From assembly GCF_022539665.2 (NCBI RefSeq), contig NC_081334.1, forward strand, positions 8,340,424 through 8,404,423: 64,000 bases of DNA. The letters are read 5' to 3'. The notes beneath the pieces were generated by a model, which searched no databases, was not told the DNA's origin, and saw only the letters and a list, made by a program, of their open reading frames with translations. Both the position numbers and the translations under genes were made by a program. Shown here one piece after another: positions 32,530-43,340 of this stretch. This stretch comes from Daphnia carinata (Eukaryota > Arthropoda > Branchiopoda > Diplostraca > Daphniidae). Each line of letters opens with the position of its first letter. Within the stretch, counting starts at the first letter, position 1.

Positions 32530-33380
32530 GTTATCAATCATTTTCTTCACAGCTACGTTTGGTCAATTGTCAATTGTATAGGAAAATCGAACTTTGCCAA
32601 TGAAGCAAAAAATTGTTGATGATGAAGCGCCTTTTACGCATGATTTGGTCAAAAACCAACGGTACAGAAACGTGGGGACGAGCGAATATCTAAATTGGCC
32701 CTTGCTTATCAAATTCGTTAATGCAATGATCTTCAAACTAATGCCAAGTAGGTTTCTGTAGAAGTTCTACCCCAACTATCCCTTGCAATAGCAACGGAAT
32801 AGAGAAAGAGAATCAATGGGGAAATCAAATAAACTTGTATCTCAATGTGTCGGAAAAACCGACGTCCAGCACAGTCAAAGGGAACGGTGAAGAGACAGAT
32901 GAGTAAGCGAAGATGCGGGGCACTCGGACCGAAGAGTCGGTAGCCGAGGTAAGTCCATCACTAAGTGGGAACTGACCAAGAAGTTCCCGGCGACCAAAAG
33001 AGGTATACCGGTAGACGGTATAAGACAGAACATAAACGGAACTTGACGCGATTAGACCAGTGACTCCTTGGCTTAGAAGGTTGGAGATCGTTATTGTGAT
33101 ATTGAAATATCTTGACTGTAATTACATCTATCTGGTGCGGTCTCTACCGAGCAATGGTAGAGATGAATGTTAAAGACCATCGTGACTGGAGCCAGTTTTA
33201 GACCAGAGGAAGGAGGTTGGTGACGAAGGAAGAACCGACAGAGGGTCGGACAAGGAGTGTTGCAGGTTGGAGAGAAGCGGAGGATCCTGAGGCTAAACGG
33301 GTGAAAGAACAACGGTGACATCTACTCCAGCATTGAAATTTATGTTAATTTTTTATAGAAATCAGTAAACGGTGTTTTGT
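32530..33380. other. No supported gene
   Basis: Purine-rich in the middle (32870-33060). No motif or repeat that I can support. It could be the decayed gag or leader region of the second Gypsy. Confidence 0.35.
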
Positions 33381-33390
33381 AAATTGAGTA

Positions 33391-33470
33391 TATAAAGGCC
33401 GGTTTCGGCTGAGTAAATACACTAGAGTTTCACCGAAGCTGAGTCGTCTCTTCATTCCACTGGTAACTCT
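33391..33470 (+). promoter_or_regulatory. Possible LTR-type promoter
   Basis: TATAAAGG at 33391 is followed by GCCGGTTTCGGCTGAGTAA, a short hairpin, and by CACCGAAGCTGAGTCGTC. A TATA box followed by structured sequence is typical of a retroelement R region, but I cannot define LTR ends here. Confidence 0.25.
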
Positions 33471-34112
33471 TCTCAAGTATTTCTCTTGTATCACTTGTTG
33501 TTGCTTCCCGTCGTTTCGGCCGTCATCCTCTGCCCGGCTGTAATTGCCCGATTACTCTGCTCCTGCCCGTCTCGCCTGGCCGTCGCTTTTTCTCCGGCTC
33601 CAGCGAAGCTGTTCAGCAGATCCGCCCGGTTGCAAAGCCTGTCTTGCCGTCGCTTCACTTGGAGTATCCGACCCGGGGCACTTCTACGCCAAGAATCACA
33701 AGTAATTCAGCGTTTTTTATTCGTGTCCATCATATTGGCCGCGCCCGGTTGAAAGCGCACAGAACGCAGCCTATTTGGGCTCCATTGTCGTGTAAATCGC
33801 ACTCGACATCGTGTTAGCGTACCAGGCCGCCAAGTCATAGCAGCACGGTCCCCCACCGGCTGCCTGCCCGGACGTACCGCAGCTATTACGCTGGGACTAA
33901 GAGGTCTCAGCCCACTACTTTACGCTGAGCCGGCAGACTCCGGCATTTGAGACACCCAGACAAGGGGCATTTCTCAAACAATGACGAGGAAACAAAGTAT
34001 CAATTAAAAAAATGCTAATAATAAAAATAAAATATAGGAGAAGAAAAACAAAAACAAAACAAAATGCAGTAACAAAAATGAAACGTTAAAACAAATAAAG
34101 AAACCCCCAAAA

Positions 34113-34322
34113 TCAAACGAAGCTCTTACTTTGATGGCTACTATTGGTCCCAACTGTGAAAAAACGAACAGAAATCAAAGGCGCTGTAATGATGACCGGT
34201 ATGTGAACAAGGCGAGGTGTGATGAACGAAATTAAGGGAATATGTGATTGACCAACACGGGATCGAAAATGAGAAGCTTTTTTAGTAGTTCGACCTGCTT
34301 CTCCACCAATTGTGACGGGCAT
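34113..34322 (-). other. Leader/primer-site region of the second Gypsy
   Basis: The element strand reads GTCACA|ATTGGTGGAGAAGCAGG across 34310, that is, an LTR end followed by a candidate primer-binding site like that of the first Gypsy. The small open frame here (69 residues) is probably chance. Confidence 0.45.
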
Positions 34323-34812
34323 TGTGAAAGTTACTCAATTGTGGTTTTACACAAATGACACTACTGCACTGTGAGTTGCACTAAGTGTATTGAATCCGTC
34401 TCACTCAACACTTCAGTAACAACTGTCTGTGGAGAGCCCCGTGCCAGTCGTAGGCTTTCCTATTTAAAGAGAAGGGTTGTCACCCGCCATGGGTGTCGCG
34501 GGAAGTAGCAGGAAGATGGTCACGTAGATAACCTCTACGTGACAGTTTGATTAGAAAGCACATAGAGAAGGGTAAGCTATTCCGGTCTGATGGTCAAGTA
34601 GATAACTCTACATGCCCTTACGAAAGAGAAAGCGAGGAGAAGGGTTTGATGCTGATGCACGAAGCGTCCTTAACACGTGGATGTCCTCGGACTCCACGTA
34701 TCAGTCGTTAACACGGGGATGTCCTCGGACTCCACGTGTCAGTCGTTAACACGTGGATGTCCTCGTACTCCACGTGTCACTCGTTAACACGTGGTTGTCC
34801 TCAGAATCCACA
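34311..34812 (-). repeat. LTR of the second Gypsy (outer end approximate)
   Basis: Starts TGTGACGGGC next to the primer site. On the element strand CTTTAAATAGG at about 34460 can serve as TATA box. The upstream part (U3 on the element strand) contains a 38-bp tandem repeat at 34670-34812. The outer end is set provisionally at TCCACA near 34812; no target duplication was found. Confidence 0.5.
34670..34812. repeat. 38-bp minisatellite with CACGTG cores, four units
   Basis: Units start TTAACACGTGGATGTCCTC at 34670, 34708, 34746 and 34784. Each contains ACACGTGG and most end CCACGTGTCA, so every unit is itself partly palindromic. It lies within the presumed U3 of an LTR. Confidence 0.85.
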
Positions 34813-34819
34813 ATTCAAT

Positions 34820-35560
34820 ATGATACTTAACTTAGTAGTAGATGGCGAGATGTAAGTAGAAGGCTCTCCTTCTAATTGCTATACCCTATTCAACAATATG
34901 TTTTTTGTTGGTTTCTACGTCTCGTTCTAAGTTTTTCCCAACTAAAAACGTCACTTGCCGTAGCTTTACCTTTAATTTCTTTTCACTCCAATAAGTTTTT
35001 TCTCTTTCTGTCTCTCTTTTATCCCTCTTTCTAGAAATAAGACTAGTCGATATATATCTCTATAGCCTTGCCGCTTTTTCATTAAGAACAAGAAATGCGT
35101 CTACGCCCAACCTTCCACGTCTGGGACAAATTTCTCTTGGCTCGTTTCGAGTGAGCTGCTACCCACCCCCACAATATGTCACATTCCTTTCTAACCGCCA
35201 TTTTCTTTTCCGTATTCTCTTGTTCCATATATTGGATTTGCCTCTTGGACCGCACTTTTTTGGAACTTAGCATGAAAATGAAAACGTGTGTATTACCCTT
35301 CGCGGCTCTTTTTCTTTTGTCCTTTTGCCCAACGATATGTCCTTTCCTGAATTTTTCTTGTGCATAATTAAGACTGTCCTTTCTTCTTCCCAATGATGCT
35401 AAACACTACAAAAAAATATTTGCCTTATCCATGCATTTTGCTCGCTTACTATCATCGGCAGCTGTTGACGGGAGATCCGTGACTTTTCCACATGCCGTCA
35501 TATATTTTTCCTAGTTTAAGAAATCCACGTGATGACATGAAATGCTTTTAACAATTACAT
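34820..35560. other. No supported gene
   Basis: A basic 103-residue frame on the minus strand (35393-35082) has no neighbours, motif or splice context, and I do not call it. Confidence 0.35.
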
Positions 35561-37359
35561 GAGCTTGCTTAGTATTACATGTATTGTTCATCATGTATTT
35601 TCGCCCATGGAAATGTCATCACTCCCTTTCATACTGGGGCCGTGCCTTTACGGGGTGTTTTGTAGCCTTTACGGGCTACAACCGCAGGCATTCGAAACAA
35701 CCGTATGTGATTGTTCAGAGCCATTGAAGATGGGAATCCTTCAATTCTTTGACGCTAATTGCCAACCGATTACCCTCGATAACAAACTCGTCAAAATGAA
35801 ATATGCGGTTTATAGCGAAGAACGTGCCGCAGTGAAATTCCCAGGATTATTTGCGCAAGATGGAAGAATATAAGGCGCATCACCACGAACTTTTTCGGTC
35901 AGTTAGTGATTTTGCCGGGAAAAATTCCAATCGATACTTCGCTCGCCGAGTGCAATGAAATGATGAACAATAAACGATGCAATAATAACCGAATGATTAT
36001 TTCAGACGATAAATATGTGTTCGACAGTGAATCTGAGATTTTTGGATATTGGTTACAAACAATCGATTCCAAAATTATAAATTGTGTCCTCGAAAAAATC
36101 CAAGTTTTTCAGCAGAATGAAGACCCGGATTTTACGACACCTGTCGGAACGGCCTCCGCTACAACTGGTAACTTGTCACACAATCATCTAACACTGATTT
36201 GAGACAAAAGGTATACCCAGAAGACTAAACTGAATACCCGATTCGTCGAAGATGGAATAGGCATATTGGTTCATCTCGCGAGACGAAAAAAATTTCAGAA
36301 TTTAAGACGATGCCAAGCAACTTGATTACCATTTGGCTCCTTTGAAGCACTGTGCTTCCATACAAAACGATTGCGCTAATAGGACCTCGCCGTTTGAGAT
36401 CATCGGCCAATCAAAACTCACCGTTGCGACGGCGGCCATCATGAAAAATTCAACGACATCATTGGAGACCCCAACGTCACCTATAGACGATATTTAAGCC
36501 CGCAAATATACGATATATTCGAGACCAACTCACTGATCATGAAAATGAATTGGCACGACAAATTCGACTAGTACAATGTGAAGCTCGTAAAGCCAAACAC
36601 GATGGGCCATTACAACTGCACAATTTAGCGGATGGTTAGCAGCTTCGCAGTTGAATTTACCGCAGTGCACGAAATTACAAGCCTTCGGAAAAACTGCTGT
36701 ACTGATTCAATGGAAGGCTTTAAATGCCACATTTGAGACCATACTGACATCTTCCGGACCGCAACCAAAATTTCAAAATTACACGATTAATCTTGACGCA
36801 TGGGAACTTGTGAAATATTCCCCTTGTTACTGAACTAATTTTTTTGTTAATTTTAATGACAACCCTTATGCATATCGTAACGACACCTGGAAGCCAATCG
36901 AAGCCGATATTGTGTTACCGGACAGACGCTTGCGCATTCTTTTCGGCATGAAAATTTTGAGTTTTTCGACTACGAACATCAAAGCAACCCGACCTATACC
37001 GGCAATATGCTAAATCACATGAACATTATGGCCGATATAGCCGCCGCGATAAACGAACATCCTCCACCTGAATTTACGTTACGCCACAAACACAGTGCAT
37101 CGAATGTTTAGTGACGTCGGCTAGTGTCGGAACCTATACATCTTGGTGGGAGATTATAAAGAAATTACTTCTTCATCGGAATATTATGTCTCTTAGTGCT
37201 TCTCTTCTTACGTATATGTTTCGCTTGCGGCTTCTTTACCTTCATCGGGACCGTCTGTTGTCGCCCTTCGGACTATCCAAGACCAACAGATACCGAATCG
37301 ATCCCAATGCATCAACTCTGATTACGGGTCGTAATTTCACGCAGCCGGGAGTAATGTAA
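35559..37359 (+). pseudogene. Glycoprotein-like endogenous viral or env relic, broken
   Basis: Consecutive plus-strand blocks in changing frames: 35559-35873, 35906-36202, about 36430-36640, 36651-36833, about 36840-37110 and 37111-37359. Together they would give about 550 residues with spaced cysteines, several N-glycosylation sequons (for example NATF, NYTI and NDTW) and a Trp-rich segment (TSWWEIIKK) before a hydrophobic stretch near the C-terminus. That layout fits a viral-type surface glycoprotein with a membrane anchor, such as an arthropod chuvirus-like glycoprotein or an env captured by a BEL/Gypsy element. No polymerase or nucleocapsid lies nearby. At least four frame breaks and in-frame stops make it non-functional. 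Family assignment is tentative. Confidence 0.35.
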
Positions 37360-37379
37360 CGAAGCTGAATACAATACTT

Positions 37380-38720
37380 TTTATTTTCTTTCGCTTTGCT
37401 TCAGTAGTAAATACAAGACTGGACATAGAAATTGCAACATCATGTACGCAACTCGGCTGACCTAGATGAACACCTGCAAGCTGATTCACGCAGACGGTAC
37501 GTCATCAATATCACGCTATATTGAACACGTCTTTTAATTGGTTACCCGCGTGCAGCCTACAAGCTCCTCACAATCACGCCACTTTTGCAATATCCAAAGT
37601 TCCATGGTGAACCCAGCAATTGATGAAGATCAGACAAAGACTTACAGCCGAATGCAGCAGTTGCCTAAAGGCATCTCTCTCGCTTTATATAGTAGTATTG
37701 TCCCTTACTTGATGTTTTATTAACCAAGTCGGTTCAGTTAAACTTGTTCAGACTTAGAGTTATTCCCGGCATTCAATTGACTAATCTTACATATTTAAAC
37801 TCTTGTTTGTGTATCGCTCGTGTGAAAGTTGAGTTATCACGCTCGCCCCGTGTCGTTTTTCTTCTCGTTCTCTATATGTTTGATCACGGTAAGACCCAAT
37901 TATAATTGTCTCTTTTAACTTGTGTCTCGAATGTTTCTTCTTCTTCTTTGTTCTCTTGTCTTTTTAATTCTTGTATTAGCTTAGCTTGAAATAATACATA
38001 CGCCATTGTGGGTTATCACCTACGAGTTCTTTTTTTTCATCTTAAATCAGTAAAGTCATCCTACTCGTGTGGAGAATGCCTTGCCATTAACTCTACATAG
38101 CGTGCTAAAAGCTCTTCTAGTGGCTGATCCTTTAAAGAATCACGCAGCTTGACAGCTTAAATAGCTTTAATAATAATTTCATGGAGTCATCTGGGAATAG
38201 CAGTATTTTTTAAGCGAAACCCGTACCGGTTGACCCCAATTGCCATTGTTGGGTCGGCATCAACTAAAAAATAGCAATTTCATCCATTCCATACTCCTGC
38301 ATGTATGTCAACACCGAAGTCTACGAAACCATGGTATTCTAACTTTTTGTAAGGCCAAATCAGATACCTTTTTTAAGGATGTTTTATTCCATATCAGGGA
38401 GCGATCGGCATCAATAAAGTTTTTCATTGCTTTCATGATGTTTTCTAAAGCAAGATCGTTAAAACCAAATTTACAATCGGAAGAACTGAGTCTTCGATGG
38501 ATTGTCGAAGCACTGGGCAGAGGGAGGATATTATTCTTCCTTTAATGGGTGTAAATAGCTGGCTCTTTAAACTTAGCAGCAAACATTGCATGATGAAGCT
38601 ACCGTCGTAACACATAGATTGGCTCCTGCCAAACTTTGCTTGCAGCTCTGCTTTTCCTTTTTGCATTCCATGAGGATAAGATAAGGAGTTATTTTCACTC
38701 TACTTCGTTTAAGTGTAATA
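37380..38720. other. Mostly non-coding; possible minus-strand transposase trace
   Basis: At 38340-38540 the minus strand has a readable segment (LPSASTIHRRL, then NIMKAMKNFIDADRS) in which the first motif resembles the LPLPS..T...RL motif of THAP9/P-element proteins. It is too short and too broken to call. Nothing else supported. Confidence 0.25.
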
Positions 38721-38729
38721 GGAGATATC

Positions 38730-38815
38730 GTAGCTGATACGTTATCTCTGTGTCAATATTTTCTAGAGTAGCTGATACGTTATCTCTGTGTCAATATTTT
38801 CTAGAGTAGCTGCAA
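38730..38815. repeat. 38-bp tandem duplication next to a Helitron
   Basis: GTAGCTGATACGTTATCTCT with its continuation through TTTTCTAGA occurs at 38730 and, identically, at 38768; a third partial copy starts at 38806. Confidence 0.9.
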
Positions 38816-38848
38816 AAAAATTTGATGTTTGATTGCAAACTAAGAACA

Positions 38849-39717
38849 TCTATGCTCTACAAAGCAACAAGGAAATTGGGGGAGGTGCCTGTGTCCGTCA
38901 CATTGTGCATTTGTTGTGATTGGCTGGCGTCAAAACAACCGTCGGCTGTAATGAATTTGCCGGATGGAGATTTGGAATACTAAAATGTGGGTGGAAATGC
39001 TGATCTGGGCAATTTTGTAGTCTACGGGCTTGCTACAGTAGGTAAGCCGGCGGGGGTGTAAAATAACAAATCAAGAGGGCATTATGACGGGCAGAAACTG
39101 CAACAAAAGACAGGCAAGTGCAAACAAAATATCGTGCGCCATACAGCATGCGTTTTGGCGGACTGACGGGCAGAGAGTGGGCCGGTGGAGAAACGGGGAG
39201 TCGACGTACAACAATGGCGGGTTTCTTAACGGGCAACAGGGGGGTAGACGGGCATTAGCAAAAAGTGGGTAGACGGATAACTATAGTGGGCGTTGTGACG
39301 GGCGGAGACTGTGATAAATGGGTGGGCAAATGCAGAAAAGGTAGATGTACCCCTACAGCAAGCCTTTTTGTGGATAGAGAGTGGGTTGACGGTCACAATG
39401 TGGATTGACGGATAGAGAGTGGGTTGACTGGCAGAAAGCGGTTTGGCGAGCAAAGTGTGGCTTGACGGGCAGAGAGGTAGTCGACGGGCAGCTTCAGCTG
39501 GTTTCTTGACGGGCAGAGAAACTAAGGGGATGAACGGGCAGAAAGAGTGAGTGGGTCGGCGGGCAAGAAAGGGGAACTCTTGATTGTGAAAAGAGTTAAC
39601 GTGAAAAAAAAAACGTAGACGGGCGAAAAAAAGCCGTGGGTCGATTTTCTGAAAAATAGCGTTAAAATACGCTAGCGCCACCTATTCCCCGGGCCTGGAC
39701 GGGCCCAAAGTTACTAG
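38849..39717 (+). mobile_element. Short complete non-autonomous Helitron
   Basis: Begins TC (TCTATGCTCTACAAAGCAAC) after an A and ends CTAG before a T, with a GC-rich hairpin (GGGCCTGGACGGGCCC) a few bases inside the 3' end. Both ends match other Helitrons in this window (5': 16085 and 39718; 3': 16084 and 52523). It is 869 bp, without Rep/helicase, and carries a GACGGGCAGA minisatellite. Its 3' end is joined directly to another Helitron 5' end. Confidence 0.8.
39080..39625. repeat. GACGGGCAGAGAGTGGGT minisatellite inside the Helitron
   Basis: Over 25 imperfect copies of GACGGGCAGA or GGTTGACGG-like units in about 540 bases. The other two Helitron 5' segments have only one or two such units, so the array expanded in this copy. 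Confidence 0.75.
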
Positions 39718-40010
39718 TCTATTTTCTATACAGCAACAAGAAAAAATGGGGAGGAGTTTTTTGTGTCTGTTACATTGCGCTTTTGCTGTGATTGGTTGGC
39801 GCGGGGACTACCTGAAAAAGGGGTTCAGACTACCGCCGGCTGTAGTGAATCTGCGGGGTGAGGATTTGGAAAGCTAGAAATGTGGGTGGAAATGGAAATG
39901 TGGATGTAGAAAATTTTTCAGTCTACGGGTTTAGCTTAAAACGGGTGGGTGCGGACAGTAGGTAAGCTGACGGGCAGCGGTAGCGGTTGTGTAAAATAAC
40001 AAAGGAAAAC
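39718..40010 (+). mobile_element. Helitron 5' segment abutting the 38849-39717 Helitron
   Basis: TCTATTTTCTATACAGCAAC begins immediately after the CTAG of the preceding element. Similarity to 16085-16400 continues through ATTGGTTGGCG, CCGCCGGCTGTAGTGAAT and GTGTAAAATAACAAA. No 3' end of its own is visible before similarity stops near 40010. Confidence 0.7.
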
Positions 40011-40325
40011 TCTATTGCCCCCCAGAATCCGGGGGTAATAGCATTTTGTCTATGCCCCCCCGAATCCGTATGGCGCTGGCAAGGGGTACCGGTGCCCCTT
40101 TTCTGCAGTAGAAAGTGTTCCAAACAGCGACAACAAAAATTTTTTTTTTGTAATAGGCTACCAGAAGGCTTTGACATAGGTTGCCGAGTAAGTTAAGAAG
40201 GGCAGTTACTGTATGGCTACCGACTAGCAGAGTTCTCAATATAAGTGCAGGTTCTGCATCTATCTCAGTGTATCTAACTAATTAATCAGCATCCAAGCAT
40301 TTTACAGGTTTGATAGGTTTTTATA

Positions 40326-41349
40326 TTATTGCAATTTACAATTTTTACAAACCCAAGTGTCATTCTCATTTACAGGGAAATTGTCTATACACATTTCATG
40401 AAACCATTCCATGCAATGTTCACATTCAATCATTCTCCATCCTTTCGATGCTAACATGTGATTCGTTCTCCAACAGTGGCAAAATACCAATTCGGAAACA
40501 ACCACCTCATTGCGACTCCGCTTGACACTACAAATTGTGGATGGAAATGGTGATAGTTTTCCAGACTTCATACAGGCATCAAGGCGAGTACAAAGTAGAT
40601 TAGGGTCGTGTTGACAAGTGTTGCGGGATCTTGCCCGTTTGCGAAACTTTTAGCGAAGGCTATGGCAAACACGCCGCAGTCTAAACCATTGCTTTGCCGC
40701 TGACAAGATTTTACAATGTACCTTATCTCGTTGTCAGGTGTTTGTAGAAGAGATGACATGCCGCTCAAAATGTGTTTAGACCGCCAATTATGTCCTGCCA
40801 TACTATCGTACACCACGACGTGATCCTGTCCGCTGAATCCTTTCGCAACCAACACCTAGTGGTCAGATCCATCGTGCACGATTTGCATCCATTGCCGTCC
40901 AATGACCTGGGGAAATTCCAGTGTACCACCCATGGTGCAAGAGAATAGTCCACCGATCTCTGGGTGTTCTTCTTTTAGGATTTCCATTGCTCTGTTGATG
41001 TAGCCAGAAGAGAGCTTGTTGGTTTTTGTTAGTGTTTCCACCTTATCGAGGAAAAGCATGGACTGCTTACTCCTGTCTCGTCTGGACAAGCATGTTTCTG
41101 ATGACAACTCTTTTTTGTTGGTAAAAAAAGATAAATTCATTTCTTAGCAAATGTAATCATGCAATAGAAGTACCTCATTAGGTAACACGACTAGTTCGGC
41201 TGATGTTGGAGTGATGGAAGAAGTTCCATGGAGCAAGGATTCCTCAACCTCCACGTCCTCATTGATCAACATCTCTTCTGTCGCCAACAATTCAGCTTCC
41301 TCTGCAAGTAGCATATCTTTTATGCCCATTTTTTCAGGCTCAATTCTAG
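40326..41349 (-). pseudogene. PHD finger plus Ulp1-type (C48) cysteine protease gene, main part
   Basis: Read on the minus strand: an acidic N-terminal exon (41349-41145; MLLAEEAELLATEEML), a 37-base intron-like gap ending AG, then 41108 downward. The protease has SDH (catalytic His), VVVYDS (Asp) and RQSNGLDCGVFA (oxyanion Gln and nucleophile Cys), the Ulp1/SENP layout. A C-terminal PHD finger follows (C-H-C...C-EHC...H-EMC...W-VCKNC, 40500-40330). Such PHD/Ulp1 proteins are often of transposon origin. Two lesions are visible: TGG to TAG directly after the catalytic His (about 40856), and a frame change at about 40610 between protease and PHD. The first exon is split by the TIR element at 41350. 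Confidence 0.75.
41345..41349. repeat. Target-site duplication TCTAG, left copy
   Basis: TCTAG here and at 46268-46272. Removing the element and one copy restores an open reading frame across the site. Confidence 0.75.
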
Positions 41350-41910
41350 GGTAGCCGGAGAAATAGGACCTGGAGAAATAGAACCCGAAGATTTAGGACC
41401 TACAAATAGGACCTGGAGAAATAGGACCTGGAGGAATAGGACCCAATCTTCAAACATGTTTTGAAGAGTCCTATTTCTCCATATTGAGGGTCCTATTTCT
41501 CCAGCCTTAAGGTCCTATTTCTCCATCGTAAAAAATCAATGTACAATTGGTTTTCCTATATGTTGAAAAAAATACCCGAACGCCCTATATTGGTTTCTGC
41601 ACTTCAAACACCGTTATCAATATGACGCCTCTTCACTGCATTATAACTTTTTTTTTTAAATTTACATTCATAATATTTTTGCAGGATTATATGCTTTTTC
41701 TATTGCTTTTTAGAGCTCATTTAATAGAAAAGTAATTTTGTTTACACAGTATTTGAATTTTTGCATTTTACATTTTCTTACTGGTGTTTTCAGGCCTACC
41801 ATCACCCGCCCTTTACTATTGTCACTTTTCACTTTTTTTTTCTTCGTGCCTCAATAAGGATTCTTGGGAGGGCGCATAAGTACCTCTTAATACACAGATA
41901 ACTAAGAAAA
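41350..41910. repeat. Left terminal inverted repeat, with GGAGAAATAGGACC subrepeats
   Basis: The first 180 bases consist of five or more copies of GGAGAAATAGGACC or close variants, followed by three copies in the opposite direction (GGTCCTATTTCTCC), so the tip is a palindrome of tandem motifs. The remaining part (AACTTTTTTTTTTAAATTTACATTC, TTACTGGTGTTTTCAGGCC) pairs with the right repeat. Confidence 0.85.
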
Positions 41911-41997
41911 TTTCATCAAAAAAATAATTTAATAAACGTTAATTTCATAATAAAACACTGTTTGCCCTTGCGCAAAATATTGTTTTTTACCATATAT

Positions 41998-42240
41998 ATG
42001 GCAACGGTTACTACAAGCAGACGACTGTTGCAAGCTCGAAGTGTCAACATCCTACAATTCTATGAATCGTTGAAGTTGCTTATTGTAAGCGGTGTTTGTT
42101 TGACAGGTAAGTGGCTAGTTTCAGTAAAATTAAAAAATTTTTATTTCCTAGGTTTGGCAGTTTTGGTACATTTCAAATTCATGTTGGCATTAGCACCACA
42201 GAAGAAAAAAATTTACTTGGAAGTAAAGGTATTTAAAGTA
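41998..42240 (+). pseudogene. Unknown exon pair upstream of the AIFM1-like exons
   Basis: ATG at 41998 starts MATVTTSRRLLQARSVN, a basic Ser/Arg-rich start that could be a mitochondrial presequence, up to a GTAAGT donor at 42107. A second block (about 42152-42228) ends near a GTATTT. A mitochondrial presequence would suit either neighbour (AIFM1 or ABAT), but I see no residue-level match, so the link is positional. Confidence 0.3.
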
Positions 42241-42774
42241 TAGACATAATTTTATTAATTGCAGTTGGAAATTTGACACAGATTACTAATCCGAAATGTT
42301 TCTTAGGTGGTTACTATCAAGGAGAATCATGAAACTAGAGCATGATTTACCATGAACCATTTGGGAACCAACTTGTTAGCTGCCTTATAACTATCATCCT
42401 TCTGGTAATCTAGATGTTCACAGATTTTTTGTTCGTGAAATTTATGTAATCATTTTTCTTATCGTTCAGATGAAATAACAGCATTACAGCTGTTAGTTAC
42501 GTCAAGACATTAATCTCAAGATGCAAGTACTGAGCTTTAACGGATTTCAATTTACATAAGCAAGACAACCAATTCTATTGTTGAGGAGAAAACCAACTAC
42601 ACACCCAGCTATGAATGGTAAAATATGTGTAATTGAATCTAAATTAATTAAATTTTTATGGTTTAAAGGCTTTTCGTTCTTCCGTTCACGTTCAAGGCTA
42701 CAACTCATCGAATCGGACTTTTATAAGCATGCCATAAAATACCTCGCCATTTTTAATTGAATCATTTGTTCTAG

Positions 42775-43340
42775 GTCTTAGTCATTGGTGAAGAAAACCA
42801 CTTGCCTTACATGAAGCCACCACTATCGCGTAAGAATTATGGTTCAGTGACGATCCCGAAGTGTCAAACAAACTGAAGTTTAAGCAGTGGAACGGAAAAA
42901 AAGTGAAGGTGATTGTCTAAAGTTATAATTTTGTTTTGCGTTATTTTAATGAATGTGACCTATTTTTGGATCCAGTTTGTTCTTCGATCAGGATGAATTC
43001 TACTGCAGTCCAGTGGAATTAGTTGCCAAAGAAAATGGTGGTGTTTCAGTTGTGCGATGACATCATGTAGTTAAACTGGACATTGCTGGTCGCAAAGCTG
43101 AGTTAGATGACGGCCTTACCATCACCTACGACAAGTGCCTTATTGCCACAGGTGAATTTCTTTCGTATTTATCTAAAATTTAAAGTACTCGATAATTAAC
43201 TTTTTGGAATGTTGAAAAACTTTTATAATCTTCCTACTAGATAGTATCTGAGAGCCATTGTTTAATTATCATTTCAGTTAGACGCATTTTCAACTATTAA
43301 CTACCTTAATTTATTATCGTCTTAGGTGGCAAACCCTAAC
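42775..43340 (+). pseudogene. AIFM1: Apoptosis-inducing factor (AIFM1-like) fragment
   Basis: AIFM1 is a mitochondrial FAD-dependent NADH oxidoreductase that can move to the nucleus in cell death. Exon 42775-42908 encodes HLPYMKPPLS and, after a one-base frame slip, the LWFSDDPEV..KLKFKQWNG block that follows it in AIFM1. Exon 42976-43151 encodes EFYCSPVEL, NGGVSVV, an in-frame TGA, then VVKLD and LTITYDKCLIATG, the end of the first FAD half-domain. A following bit (GGKP then stop, near 43325) fits the next exon. GT-AG introns are retained, so it is a genomic copy, not a retrocopy. Frame slip and stops show it is dead. Confidence 0.8.

Larger units (their letters stand above)
29757..34310 (-). 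mobile_element. Second Gypsy element, truncated and decayed
   Basis: Minus-strand pol pieces related to the first Gypsy. The junction with the tandem array is at about 29756, where array sequence stops in mid-unit and no 3' LTR is seen. Order from right to left: LTR (34311 onward), unrecognised 5' region, a linker (about 31830-32040), reverse transcriptase, RNase H remnant, integrase. The gag region cannot be recognised between 32.5 and 34.1 kb. Confidence 0.75.

Noticed and set aside
34670-34812. CRISPR array
   Set aside because: Repeats are directly adjacent without unique spacers, and the context is eukaryotic. It is a minisatellite.
35082-35393. 103-residue basic minus-strand open frame
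   Set aside because: Composition is biased (Lys/Arg) and there is no motif, splice context or neighbour. It is likely chance in purine-rich DNA.
39084-39681. Open frames on both strands in the minisatellite
   Set aside because: Both arise from the GACGGGCAGA repeat units. They are repetitive and lack any gene context.
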